From Ridgeia piscesae (lineage: Eukaryota > Annelida > Polychaeta > Sabellida > Siboglinidae): 64,000 nucleotides of DNA. The notes under the pieces were generated by a model. It was not told where the DNA came from. It ran no database searches and was given only the letters and a program-made list of their open reading frames with translations. The stretch covers positions 268,501 through 332,500 of the forward strand of contig JAODUO010000073.1 of the NCBI GenBank assembly GCA_025642075.2, written 5' to 3'. Each line of letters starts with the position of its first letter. The first letter of the stretch is position 1. This document shows, piece after piece, positions 36,801 to 47,600 of the stretch. Both the position numbers and the translations under genes were made by a program.

Positions 36801-39800
36801 TAATCTTTATTTGGAATTGTATAATTACATACAATCATAAAAATCAACAAAATAATATACAATTCCATCCAGGGTGAGAGCGGAGCCAAGTAAGGCTGTA
36901 ACCAGTTTGTTTACATTTTCCAATGTGAGATAATAATTATTAAGATAAGTAAGCTGCTTGCCATTGTCCTCAAAAGATATTTGGTGGTTTGAAAGGATGA
37001 CAAATACACTTTTTTTCATTTGCAAATTTATAAATACACTCCTTAACATTAATAATTGAATTATTTTAACATTCATAATTGAATTATTTTAACATTCATA
37101 ATTGAATTATTTTCCATGTTAATATCTGTTCATTTATCAACAGGGAAGTGTCTCTCGCTGTGAGGCCAATGGCGAGGTGAACTTGAAGAGTTTCCTTGTT
37201 GGCACTCCTCACATCCAGCTTGGCTTTAGCAATGACCTGACAGTCGGCAGGGATGACAGAAACAAAGGTGACTTTTTTAATGTTGTATACATAACATTTT
37301 ATATGCACATTAAAACACTGTTTAAATGACAATTATTTTTAAAACTCATCAAGAAGGAAGTTTACAATTGTATGAATTTTCCTGTTGATATGCCTAAAGC
37401 AAGGGTACTTTGTTATTAATATTATAATTCAAATCAACAGTTACTATTTTGGTTAATTAATATAATTATATTTGAATTTAAATTGACCATTTTTTTTACA
37501 TACTGTACCGGGTAGTTATGTCTTCTTTCTTGAGGTCTAGAATTGGTAAATTGTTACATGATTTTTTATTTAAATGTGATGACATTTTAATAATAATAAT
37601 GTATATTTTATTGTTTTGAGTTGATTGTATATTATCCTACATGTTTTATCAGATATTTCACTTTTTAGGTTGTTTTATCAGATATCTCACTTTTTAGGTT
37701 ATGGAAAGATCACAAACTTGGATGAGTGTAGTTTTCACGAGTGTGTTGATTCAAGTGAGTTTGAAAGTGCCAGGATGTTGAAGATTCGACCACCTGAAGG
37801 AGAGGTGAGATGACACAGAGTACAGAATGCAGGGATGTGTTTCATTTCTCTGATGGATAACACATGACATGAGTGTGTCACTTGGTCACACCAACAGGAC
37901 ATTGTAAGATCCACAGTGTACCTGTCTATGTCCAGTACACACCCAGAATCCAGGAGGTGTCTAGTGTGAAATTCAAGTATAAAGATTGATTTATCAGTGT
38001 TGTACTACAGTATAGCAATCCCTATACATGTGCTAAAATTTGCATATTTTAATTTATCTAAAAATTGGGCATTTGCTAATATATTATGAAGTGATGTCAT
38101 ATGTAATATGTTTTAACCAATCCTAAGACAGACACTGCCATTGACCAATGAGAGCATTGTACCTTTCATTTACATAGAATTCAGAACAAGACAAACGTGT
38201 TAAGGGCATTTTAGTGTCATCTATGTTTGTTTGTGTCTTCTCAGTTGACAGTGCTCAGCTATTCCCAGCGTGGACGTGTGACACAAGGCCTGCCTTTTAG
38301 AGTTGTCTCCTACGTGAAAAATGATATCTCCAGTAGGTAAGCACATGCACACACACCCACGCACACACACATGCATGCACACACACATACACGCACGCAC
38401 ACATGCATGCACACACACACGGATCCAGCCATGCAAGCACACACACACAGACAGTGATCTAAATAATTATTCACTTCCTTTAGAATAAGAAGATAAAACG
38501 ATTAAAAACACATAACTATCATATTGGTGAACATTGCCACATATTTTTAAATAAATGTTTTTTTACTTTGTGTGGAATCTCGCAAATGCAGAATTTCTCA
38601 AATACCAAATCCTAAAACATCTAAAGTAGCACAAGTATAAAATAAGTAATAATTGTTCAAGTCGTATGAACATATATTATCTTAAATTAGCTGCACAGAT
38701 CAGTTGTAGAAATGTATTGTTTTATTTTCCAATGGTGTTATGATGTGTGTTGTTCATTTAACTAGTACCACAAACTGAGTGCTGAAATGTGACATTTCTA
38801 AAGTATCAGTATGATACATGATTCAGCTGTTTACACTTTTTAATTAATGTTATATTTAATAGACTTATTTAATTTATAGTTTTATTATGAGCACCCCATA
38901 ATATTTGAATACATGATGTTTGGTTCATATTATTGTTGTTATTAATGCTGTCAACATTGATAAAAATACACCTTTTGAAGACGAGTGTTTCTCTCTGCAG
39001 AGATATGGAGCTGGGATTGAAGCTTCACTGTGATATCCCAGGTACCTGCCAGGCCGTCAAAGTGGTTGTGAACATACCAGTTCCCCACAGTACAGCAAGG
39101 CAAGTGCTTCTCTGTTTAACTGTCACAATGTATCGGTTTCATTATGCTTGTGGATGGCTAGGTGCATTCATTAATAATATATTCATTAATAATATTTATT
39201 TAGTTGAGCACCACATCCAATCCTGTCAAGTGATGTTTACATTCAACAGCACAGTGTTTAAACTAAATAAATAAATACAATGCTACTTTTGAATAAAAAC
39301 AGTGGTGTATGATCTTAATTATTTTAGTTGGCAATTTAATATGAATTTATTAAATTGCCATATAAAATCATTTAGATCTTATAATTTTACCATAAAATAA
39401 TACAACTAAGACCAATATAAAGATAAAAAAGTATGTGAAAATAAATAATTAATAGATAATAAACATGAGCAGCTATTGTAACAGTGTTGGTAATTGTGAC
39501 GTGAATGTGTCACCTCTTGCAGTGTCAGTCATTGTGTCACCCCTTACAATGTCAGTCAATGTGTCACCTCTTGCGGTGTCAGTCAATGTGTCACCTCTTG
39601 CCGTGTCAGTCAATGTGTCACCCCTTACAATGTCAGTCAATGTGTCACCTTTTGCAATGTCAGTCAATGTGTCACCTCTTGCAGTGTCAGTCAATGTGTC
39701 ACCTCTTGCAGTGTCAGTCAATGTGTCACCTCTTGCAGTGTCAGTCAGTGTGTCACCTCTTGCAGTGTCAGTCAGTGTGTCACCTCTTGCAGTGTCAGTC

Positions 39801-40690
39801 AATGTGTCACCTCTTGCAGTGTCAGTCAATATGTCACCTCTTGCAGTGTCAGTCAATGTGTCACCTCTTGCAGTGTCAGCCAATGTGTCACCTCTTGCAG
39901 TGTCAGTCGTTGTGTCACCTCTTGCAGTGTCAGTCGTTGTGTCACCTCTTGCAGTGTCAGTCAGTGTGTCACCTCTTGCAGTGTCAGCCAGCAGCTGAGT
40001 GGGCCGGGGCAGACAGCAGAACTAGTCACTTCAGGCAACAAGATCCAGTGGTGCATTGACAAGATTCTTGGCAGCAGCGATGTGTCTGCCCATTTCAAGG
40101 TGTGTAACAACAGTTCAGGTCACAAACATGTGTTTAGACTGTCATCCATTGCATTTTGCATCATACACGTGCATGGTTTTGTTTGTGGTTTGGTTACGAC
40201 TTTGATTTATTTTTATCATTCAACTAATGCAAAGCTAAGCACTAATGTAAAGCCAGCTGCTAAACACCTGCCTTTTGTAATGATTTATCGTATTGTAAAT
40301 TTTTGACTGTGTTTTGGACAGCAGCCAGTGCCAGTGGGCATATATAAAATGAGTTTGGTGCAATTGGCTGCGTGGCACTTCTTGACAAAACCGTTGATTT
40401 AAAGAATTGGCTCTCTGGCTTTGAAACTGTTAAACATGAATCTAACTGAGCCTGGGAAGCAAGTTCAATGCTGATGTAGTGTTTTGTTTTTTCAGTTGAT
40501 CTCAGCCAATGAGAGTCCAGCGAGTCGTATGCAGCTTGGTCCAGTGGCCCTCACGTTTGAGGTGTCCGGATGTGTGTGCTCCGGCCTCCAGATCCGCTTC
40601 CTGCGAGTGTGTGAGCAGGACCGGGCGTACATCCCCCAGCGCTGGATCCGCTACATCACAACAGCCGACTCCTACATTGTCAAGTTGTGA
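29533..40690 (+). CDS. AP4M1: AP-4 complex subunit mu (complete, 13 coding exons)
   Basis: Medium subunit of the AP-4 adaptor, which sorts cargo at the trans-Golgi network. Exons: 29533-29593, 32565-32650, 33896-33999, 34517-34613, 35063-35164, 35844-35915, 36594-36659, 37144-37267, 37698-37804, 38245-38336, 39001-39099, 39982-40099, 40496-40690. All phases match and the sum is 1323 nt (440 aa plus stop), against 453 aa in human. The N-terminal longin-type domain starts [20 protein letters not shown]. Exon 4 has [20 protein letters not shown] and exon 5 [18 protein letters not shown], both AP4M1-like. The mu-homology domain follows from about exon 7 ([14 protein letters not shown]) and ends with [10 protein letters not shown] and [15 protein letters not shown]. 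Intron 11 has a GC donor (AG before GCAAGT). The exon 9 and exon 12 acceptors are tandemly duplicated. Exon 1 is the least certain, since it is short and assigned by position, phase and longin-like sequence. Confidence 0.95.
29677..31172. mobile_element. Candidate foldback-type element in AP4M1 intron 1
   Basis: The left arm (29677-29778) carries repeated TCGCAATGC words about 20-27 bp apart. The right arm (31019-31172) carries the reverse complement (GCATTGCGA) about eight times at similar spacing. Each arm's outer end carries a GGAATG-type word. The arms are inverted and flank about 1.2 kb of A+T-rich DNA with (AT)n and (GA)n tracts. Long inverted arms made of subrepeats are typical of foldback DNA transposons. 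No transposase and no clear target duplication were seen. Confidence 0.5.
30649..30887. repeat. Compound (AT)n/(GA)n microsatellite
   Basis: (AT)n at about 30649-30718, again near 30763-30777, (GA)n at 30777-30805, (AT)n at 30809-30843, and a degenerate AT tract to 30887. It lies inside the interior of the foldback-like element. Confidence 0.9.
31890..32510. repeat. Dispersed repeat, copy 1, with an internal 187-bp duplication
   Basis: Shares successive words with 60813-61250: GACAGTCTG, TTAATTTTGAATAGTTT, GGTATCCTTATTTAATTTG, CTGGGGTAAGGCC and GAGTTGAGGGG. Inside this copy, ATGCTGCCACCTCATGGA and the following about 150 bp occur twice, from 31993 and from 32180. A third TGCTGCCACCTCACGGAG closes the copy near 32454. 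No coding capacity is seen. It is an unclassified, probably non-autonomous interspersed repeat in AP4M1 intron 1. Confidence 0.7.
32866..33136. repeat. Two short tandem repeats in AP4M1 intron 2
   Basis: A 17-bp unit (ATTTTAACATACACTGT) repeats at about 32866-33020. It runs into eleven exact copies of TTTAACTCAT at 33021-33130. Both share TTTTAAC, so the decamer probably grew from the 17-bp unit. Confidence 0.9.
37648..37697 (+). repeat. Tandem duplication of the AP4M1 exon 9 splice acceptor
   Basis: TTTTATCAGATAT(T/C)TCACTTTTTAG plus GTTG occurs twice in tandem, 29 bp apart. Both copies end in a full acceptor (AG at 37667-37668 and 37696-37697). The second gives the correct phase for exon 9. 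The first would add 29 nt and shift the frame. Confidence 0.9.
38339..38445. repeat. (CA)-rich tract just after AP4M1 exon 10
   Basis: A degenerate CACACGCACACAC tract with ATGCATGC interruptions begins a few bases after the exon 10 donor (GTAAGC at 38337). Confidence 0.85.
39503..39990 (+). repeat. 27-bp minisatellite made of the AP4M1 exon 12 splice acceptor
   Basis: Eighteen 27-bp units, each with GTGTCACCTCTTGCAG then TGTCAGTCA. The last unit is the real exon 12 boundary (AG at 39980-39981, exon TGTCAGCCAGCAG). The unit therefore equals nine exon bases plus eighteen intron bases. Unit 1 and units 7-18 keep TTGCAG. Units 2-6 have TTACAA, TTGCGG, TTGCCG, TTACAA and TTGCAA. The most distal acceptor (exon start 39523) is exactly 17 units upstream. 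The frame of exon 12 stays open across the whole array ([13 protein letters not shown] repeats). Confidence 0.93.
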
Positions 40691-41399
40691 TGGTTGTATG
40701 TGGCTAGTTAATTAATTATTAGCATTTACAAACATGTAACAATGTAGCTGGCCAGTTAATTATTAACATTTACAAATTTACAGTCGTATGTTTTGAATTG
40801 TTACGCATCAGTGCCAATATACTTGAATTACTAGTCTTAATAATATCAGTACAATTGGTACAATATATTTTAATGTTTGAAGTGTTGTAACACATTGTAC
40901 ATTACGTTCATGTGTTGTACATAATTAGTACAGTGTACAGTGTACAGAACACATATCTATTTTGCTGTGTAAAACTTGTGTAATGTTATCAACTTATTTT
41001 GCCAAGGTGTTGCAAGATCTAGTTCTTATCAGAAGTGGTCTATAACAGGTTCCTGAAGAATGTTTTCTTTTATATTACAGAAAGGTGCGTAAATGTTCTC
41101 AGGTAATAGCCCCCCAATATGCCCCCATCTTTCTATCTCATACATAATATGTTTTGCATATTTGTGACATGCTGCCATATTTCTATCCGCATGTCACCAC
41201 AAAACTATACATTAGTAGGCATACAGTAGAAACACATCAGTAAGTAAACTACAATAATAATTTATTTAATGTTTTACTAGTGAATAGTTGTTCACATAAA
41301 TGATGTTGTGGCAGGATGGTTTGCTTCAATAAATATATCTACAGTGTCCACAATCTGTTGTAGTGTGTCAATTGTCCCCAGTGTTTCAGCATGTTGGTA
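40691..41399. other. Convergent 3' UTR region of AP4M1 and the profilin-like gene
   Basis: The first AATAAA on the plus strand is at 41328-41333. The first on the minus strand, for the profilin-like gene, is at 41266-41261. If both are used, the two transcripts overlap tail-to-tail by tens of bases. No other feature is seen. Confidence 0.5.
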
Positions 41400-43812
41400 T
41401 CAAGCCCGAAGACTGTCACAGAAGTTCTCCACATGCACTATGACTGCATTGGCTGGGTGTCTGACACTTGAGAACACACAGATGAGAGTTCCGTAAGGCA
41501 GACTACATGCAATCAGTCCTTCCCTCTTGCTCTCGCTGGTGGCGTACATGCTGCAAAGAAACAGGAAAAACTGACATGTCTATCAAATGACCTGTTGCCT
41601 AGTAACAAGTCCATAGAACCATCAAAAATGGATGCCGCTCACATGGAGCATTCAACCATTTCATTGCAGTTTTTGGTACCTCCTTTATGATAAAAAACAC
41701 AAGGCAAATTTGACGAAGCAAGAACTGCATGCGGGAAAGATTCATTTAGCTGATGTCATGCAGGATTTGTAATTTAATGTACATAATATTACATTATCAA
41801 CAGCCAAGGCAAAGTTTGATGCAGGTCACATGAGGTCACATATAACGTTGACTGACAAAATATTTATGGATTCAGTAGGCCAAAATTTGCTCATTTAATG
41901 TTTAAGACTGACAACTCCAGTATAAAAAAATATTTTCCATATAATGCAACTTTTTTGAATATATAGCCATAGTGTTACTATAACATAACGCAGTTTTTTA
42001 TACTATCTTGAAGCATGTTTTTTTTGCACAGTCTTCATCACGAGCGCATGTGTAGTTTTTTGTGTGTGTACACAATAAAGTATTGACAGGAATATATGCC
42101 AAAGCAAATATTTTGCCTTAGATTCCTAATATAAAAGCATATGATATGCATCCAATTCATTTGTAGCTGTGCTTCCACAGTAACACACCTGAATGAGTGA
42201 CTGTATTTGTGTCAATACAATAAATATCTGCTTACTATTTTACACCCACCAAAGGAGTGCCAAATCATGATATCCTCCCTGGATGATGGCATAGTACCCA
42301 ATTTGTCCCCCGAAATATCTATAAATAACAACCTTTGGTTTTTAAATACGTTATCAAATGATAGGTCAGATGGCTGGATTGAACGTAGTGGACTTCGGAA
42401 CCTGGGTCATGATACACTTACTGTGTCAAAGTCAGTGTGTTAATAAACAAAAACACTGATAATTGATCAGGAGATTGCAACAATGATTTTCTATAAGGAA
42501 CTCACCTGCAAAATGTCTTTTTGAATACCTTGAACTGCAGTGGTGGTTTGTCACCCTGGGGGAGTTGGAATCCACGTTGACACATTTCCTCATCGTGCTT
42601 AGGCGTTGCATATCTGAACACATCTGTGAATTGTCTCCATGCCGTCTGCAATGGAACTCAACAGTTCATTTAGGAGACACACGTTGCCTATTTTGTTCAA
42701 TAGAATTATTCTCATTACTAGTGACTATTACAAGTTTGTACCCACATTACAGAGTGATGAATGAACAGAACAATGTATTCTACACATGTAAAATAGGCAG
42801 AGATGCAAAGATCCTTGTAAAAATCAACCTTAGTTGCAGAAGAAAGTTTTTATAGACACATTTAACATAACACCTCAAGTGTCAAGTAAGCCTAACTATA
42901 ACCATTGATTACATTTACAGTAAAGGTTATGGGTACACAACCCAAGCTAATGTAGAAGACTTGCACGCGAGATGATTGCTTACTTCAGCCACATCTGTCA
43001 AACACCCCTTGCTGTATATACACTTCCCTTGTGGTGTTATCAATGACACCCCATCCAGTAAGCCGTGCTTCAGCAACTGACCTGGAAGAAAACACAATAC
43101 AGCTTAAAAGCTACTTATTACTTGTAGTAAAATTGTAATAAAAATTCATAAAATTATAAATGTAGCATGTTTCCAGTTACCGGTAGTCATTTTTCAATGT
43201 TTTTTTCTGTGGCCAATCCTACCCTGGTACTTGGATGGTTGTGACAGCTGGTATAGCAAATCATTACAAAACAAACCCACTTATATTATTGTTTGCAGAT
43301 AAAGTAAATAACATACCCATCTGATTACAATTTCTTGCAAATATATGAATTTTATCAATATTCTTCCATTACCCCATGCACCAGTCAACTTGCTGACTGT
43401 TATTCTGCACAAATGTTTTGTGATTACTATTAATTTAAGGCCATGCAACAATATTCTGGTTTCTCATTATGCACATTGTCATTAAAAAATAGTTGCTGCA
43501 AAATTAATTTTTATATAATTAATTTAAATATTCAAAATTCATTTAAACTTCTGACAGAAATTCAGATGTCAATATCAGTAAATGAGATATATAAGATGAC
43601 ATAAACATATTTAGTAATTCATGGCCTACAATGATTAATTAAATTTATAACAGTATAAATGACATGTCATAATAATATACACTAAATGTGCGCGCCCCTA
43701 CCCGAGGCTCATACCTCTCTTTGTAACATTGTATTATCGCTCACATAAGCCGAACAACTTAGTACATACCATCTACTAAATCGGTCCACGACAACTGATT
43801 ATTCATTATCAT
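41400..43812 (-). CDS. Profilin-like protein (complete, 4 exons)
   Basis: Exons on the minus strand: 43812-43770, 43081-42984, 42645-42506 and 41550-41400 (stop at 41402-41400). All have good GT-AG sites and matching phases. The total is 432 nt, 143 aa. Two in-frame ATGs (43812 and 43806) are possible starts, and an in-frame TAA lies just upstream. The product begins MIMNNQLSWTDLVDG, followed by QLLKHGLLDGVSLITPQGK. The length and the C-terminal pattern (MYATSES, then IACSLPYGTLICVF, then a final helix ending ENFCDSLRA) resemble divergent profilins such as profilin-4, which bind actin or phosphoinositides. Family assignment is by fold-level pattern only. Classical actin-contact residues cannot be confirmed by eye. 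The gene structure is firmer than the name. Confidence 0.7.
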
Positions 43813-44225
43813 GTAGGATAATTAATTTGCTCGATGGATGTCTGACTAAACTGACTGTGCCATTAAGTCATTAAAAGCGCCTGGGTAGCATCGCTTCCCC
43901 AAAATAAATCCATTTTCTCAAAAAATATAGTTCTAAGTTGATCACTAGGTGGACGCACTCCCGACAACATTGCTCGATGTCCTCGTCAAATATTTTCGAT
44001 TTCTAAATAATATGAATGAGTGGGCCTACATCTTGTTGATAATAGCATGTCCTTTTGACAATTCTTAATGGCTGCATACAAAATCATTTAAAACTGCACC
44101 CTCATTTTCTTTTTGATCAAATCCCAATAAGAAACCAGACATTATTTTATATGTAAAGTGTATGATAAACCAATCTGAGTGTAAATTCCCATAGAAACAG
44201 CATAACTTTGTAGAACTGCAAGGGT
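43813..44225. other. Profilin-like gene promoter side and PRR11-like 3' end
   Basis: A+T-rich intergenic DNA. On the minus strand an AATAAA lies at about 44233-44228, a plausible polyadenylation signal for the PRR11-like gene about 450 nt after its stop. No TATA box or CpG-rich core was recognised upstream of the profilin-like start. Confidence 0.4.
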
Positions 44226-44678
44226 TTTATTGCGAAAGACATACCAAAATATTGTACAAATAGCATAGTATGAATATGTAATTAACAGTCAGTAACAAAT
44301 TATAAAGTTCTCTAAAAATTAAAACAGAATATTGGCACTGCCTACAATTCAATGTTCATTAGTAAGGCATTAATCATATCCTTCTACATAGATGTCAATC
44401 ACCAAATATAGGTTTACGACTTGTGGGATTATAATACATACATACATACATATAAACAATTAAAATCACAATGGTACAGCCATCTATAACGGTTTTATAG
44501 CATATTTATACTTCTATGGGCCTCTCTTCTAAATGAGGAACTGTTCAACTGATTACGTCCCAGAGACATTTCCCTGCACAAGTTTAATATATCACGGTTA
44601 TGTAGATTTAAAACATGCATAACAAATTAAGTAATGACCAGCCATAGTAGCAAACTACGGCAGTTAATGTGCCAATGT

Positions 44679-47600
44679 TCAAGGTGAGAAATCCTGGAAG
44701 GACGAGCTGAGGGCATTGGCCGGACTGACAACAGGGCTTGGAGTTGGGGAACGGATGTTGCGGAATTTGTGCTCCAGGATGCGGAGAAGGGCCCGGGAAA
44801 GTGGCTCCGAGCTACCGAGTGGACTCTTCCAGTGCAACGAGTCCGGAGTGTTCATGGTTGACTTCCGACCTTCTTTGAACATAGGCGTGCCACCAGGGGA
44901 CCTGAAGCAAAGATACGATCATGCAGATATTGTTTGGATCATAAATATTGCACAGCTGGAATCTAATATGATAGTTGGTCTACTGTTATAATTACCACAG
45001 TGTTGTGTGTGTTGTATTCTGATGTCTTAGAGATGTGTGTGGCTGTCTATGTCTATCCAAGAGTGACGTATATAGTATGTACCTGACATGTCCGGTGGCC
45101 CGCAGCCGTTTCAGTGGATTGCCTGAGAGCAGTTCGTCATTGATGCTGCACAGAGATGACATTGACCTACAAACGTAAACATACAAGTGAGACAACAACA
45201 TTGTTTGTTTGGACCTGTCTACACTTGTCAGAACCATACACGCCTGAGTATGCATACCTGCAGCTGGACGCAACTGTGTAAATCTTAGTTTTTTTGGCAT
45301 TTAGCAGATGTCATTAGAAATTTATACATCGCGTGTGAAAATGTTATTTTTTAAGAGTGTTGCAGTTGGCTTCAAACTGCTGTATAAGCACACCTACCTC
45401 CTTTCTTATGGCTTTACATGGAATATATTGTTAAAATATCATATTTTCATCTGCAGAGTCACTGTGGAAATCAAACAGTACTTTGAAGTGCTCTGTTTTG
45501 TCTTTTAAGCCAATACACCCATATTGTACGCTAGAACTAACAGAAAATATCCTTTATCCATGTTTATGCTCACATATGAAGAGTTCAAGAAACTAATTAC
45601 AAATCACCTTTCTTAGTGTCTACAAATCTTCATACAGTAATACGAATACTTTACCCAAATAAGTCTTGATCCATAATTATACTCAATAATTACCCGTGGT
45701 GTTTTTTTTTTATAGATGCCCGGGTCAGTGTCATTGTGTCATTCTGTGTCGGGGTGACCTGGAACAGGACAATGACAACACAAGTAAGATGTAGTTAACT
45801 CGATGAAGGCACATTGAATGACACCAAAGTGCCATTAAGAATATGATGTACCAGTCACCAGATAATAGGTTTTGGAATATTAGCATTGATGGATGTACAC
45901 CATGTAATTTTATTCATAAAATATAGTCTTAACGATAACATATCCACAACACATACCTTCTCCAGTCTACACATATAAGAAATCTGATGTCAGCAAAATA
46001 ATATACAACTCATGCTTACTGATTAGTAGCAGATTTCTTGTTAGCATCAATATGCAAGCAGTCAGCTCTGATGACTGAACCATTTTATGCATGACCAAGT
46101 GCACAACGGCAATGATACATAATGACTGTTTTGCCAGATGACAAAAGGGATTTGTTTTTAGTGTAACTGTTTATGTTGTTGTTCCAATTACTGTACGTCA
46201 GCAATTAATACAGAGATTATTACAGACACGCCACAACTCGTAACTATAACTAATGAATTGTAGGATTCACCAAAATGACATTCTTGTTCTCTTTGTTCCT
46301 AAAATACCAACCACATGAATGTTAAGAACATCCCGCCAACATTCACCTGACTCACTGGAGTATCTTAAAAGACACTTACTGTCAAGTTTTTATCCCGCAG
46401 TGCTATAGATTTTGTGGGCAGAGACAAAGTGGCAGATCCTCCAGTGATAAGAGGAGGGGGCAAGGGTGGAGGAGGTGGGGGCATTGCCCCAGTGGGTAGT
46501 GGGGGAGGAGGTGGAGGAGGCTGAACACCCCTTGGCGGTGTGTTTTCATCATTCATCTGCTGCTGCCTGAGGCGAAATCGTTTGACGGCAAGTCTGCGAG
46601 AGAAGCGAACACCCCTGGCCTCTGGAAGGTAAAGCAGACACCTTCATAACACTTGCTTTCTAACACAAACAGTTATATGACTGCCATTTCAGGTGTAGGT
46701 TTTATATAAGCCCTAAATCCAGTAAGAACCTTTAATTAACAACAACACTAAACTACTTTTCTTCTGAAAGGTCATAGATAAATTAATGAAAGGCTAATGT
46801 CTGAGTTGCAATCCATCTAGGATAACATTGTAACATACCCCCCAAACGCACACATGCTAACTCATGCAAGAGTAACCAAAGAAAATTATTGCATGACTCT
46901 TGTGAACAGATATCTACTTACCCTGTGCATATTCAAACACCTTGAGCATGCCCGTAGTGACCTCACTGAGTTTCTTTTCACATTCGGAGTCAGCCACGAG
47001 ACTTGTTTGATACTGGTCTCCGCGTAAACGGGACATCAGGCGAGCCTGTACACAAATGATACATACTGGTACCTCACTGGTGGCAGTCATGCAACTATAT
47101 GGCTTTATTGTGCACTTCGGTGTCATCAATTATAACATCAGACATGCCTCTTTTAACGCAATAATTTTGCAAAGAATTGCAATGTACACAAAAATGTTTT
47201 TAGCTGACCAAGAATCATGTTACTGGAAATGTGTTGGTCCAATTGGTAGAAATATTCTTTTATTTTACAATTACACCAAAGTAACTAAATATTTCTGCTG
47301 AAAATTTGAATGAAAATATTCTACTGAAAATATTATCTTAAAAAAAATTGTTGTTGATTCTACATACTGCGAATGTCATGTGGTGTCATGATGTTTATCA
47401 CACCATTTCAATGTGGTGAAGTGCCCTATATGTATATAATTATGTATGTTATTTATACTCACTTTGAGGAATGACAACATTCCAGCATTCTCAATTTCTT
47501 CTTGCTTTCTGCGACGTAATATTTGCATATATTGTTTTGGATTCTCTTCCAAATGGCTAACTAGTGCCTGCAACCAAGAGAACACAAACTGTTTATGTGT

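Noticed and set aside
39465..40059. Plus-strand VSPLAVS-type and CHLLQCQ-type repeat proteins as separate genes
   Set aside because: They are alternative frames of the AP4M1 acceptor array. Only the third frame joins exon 12.
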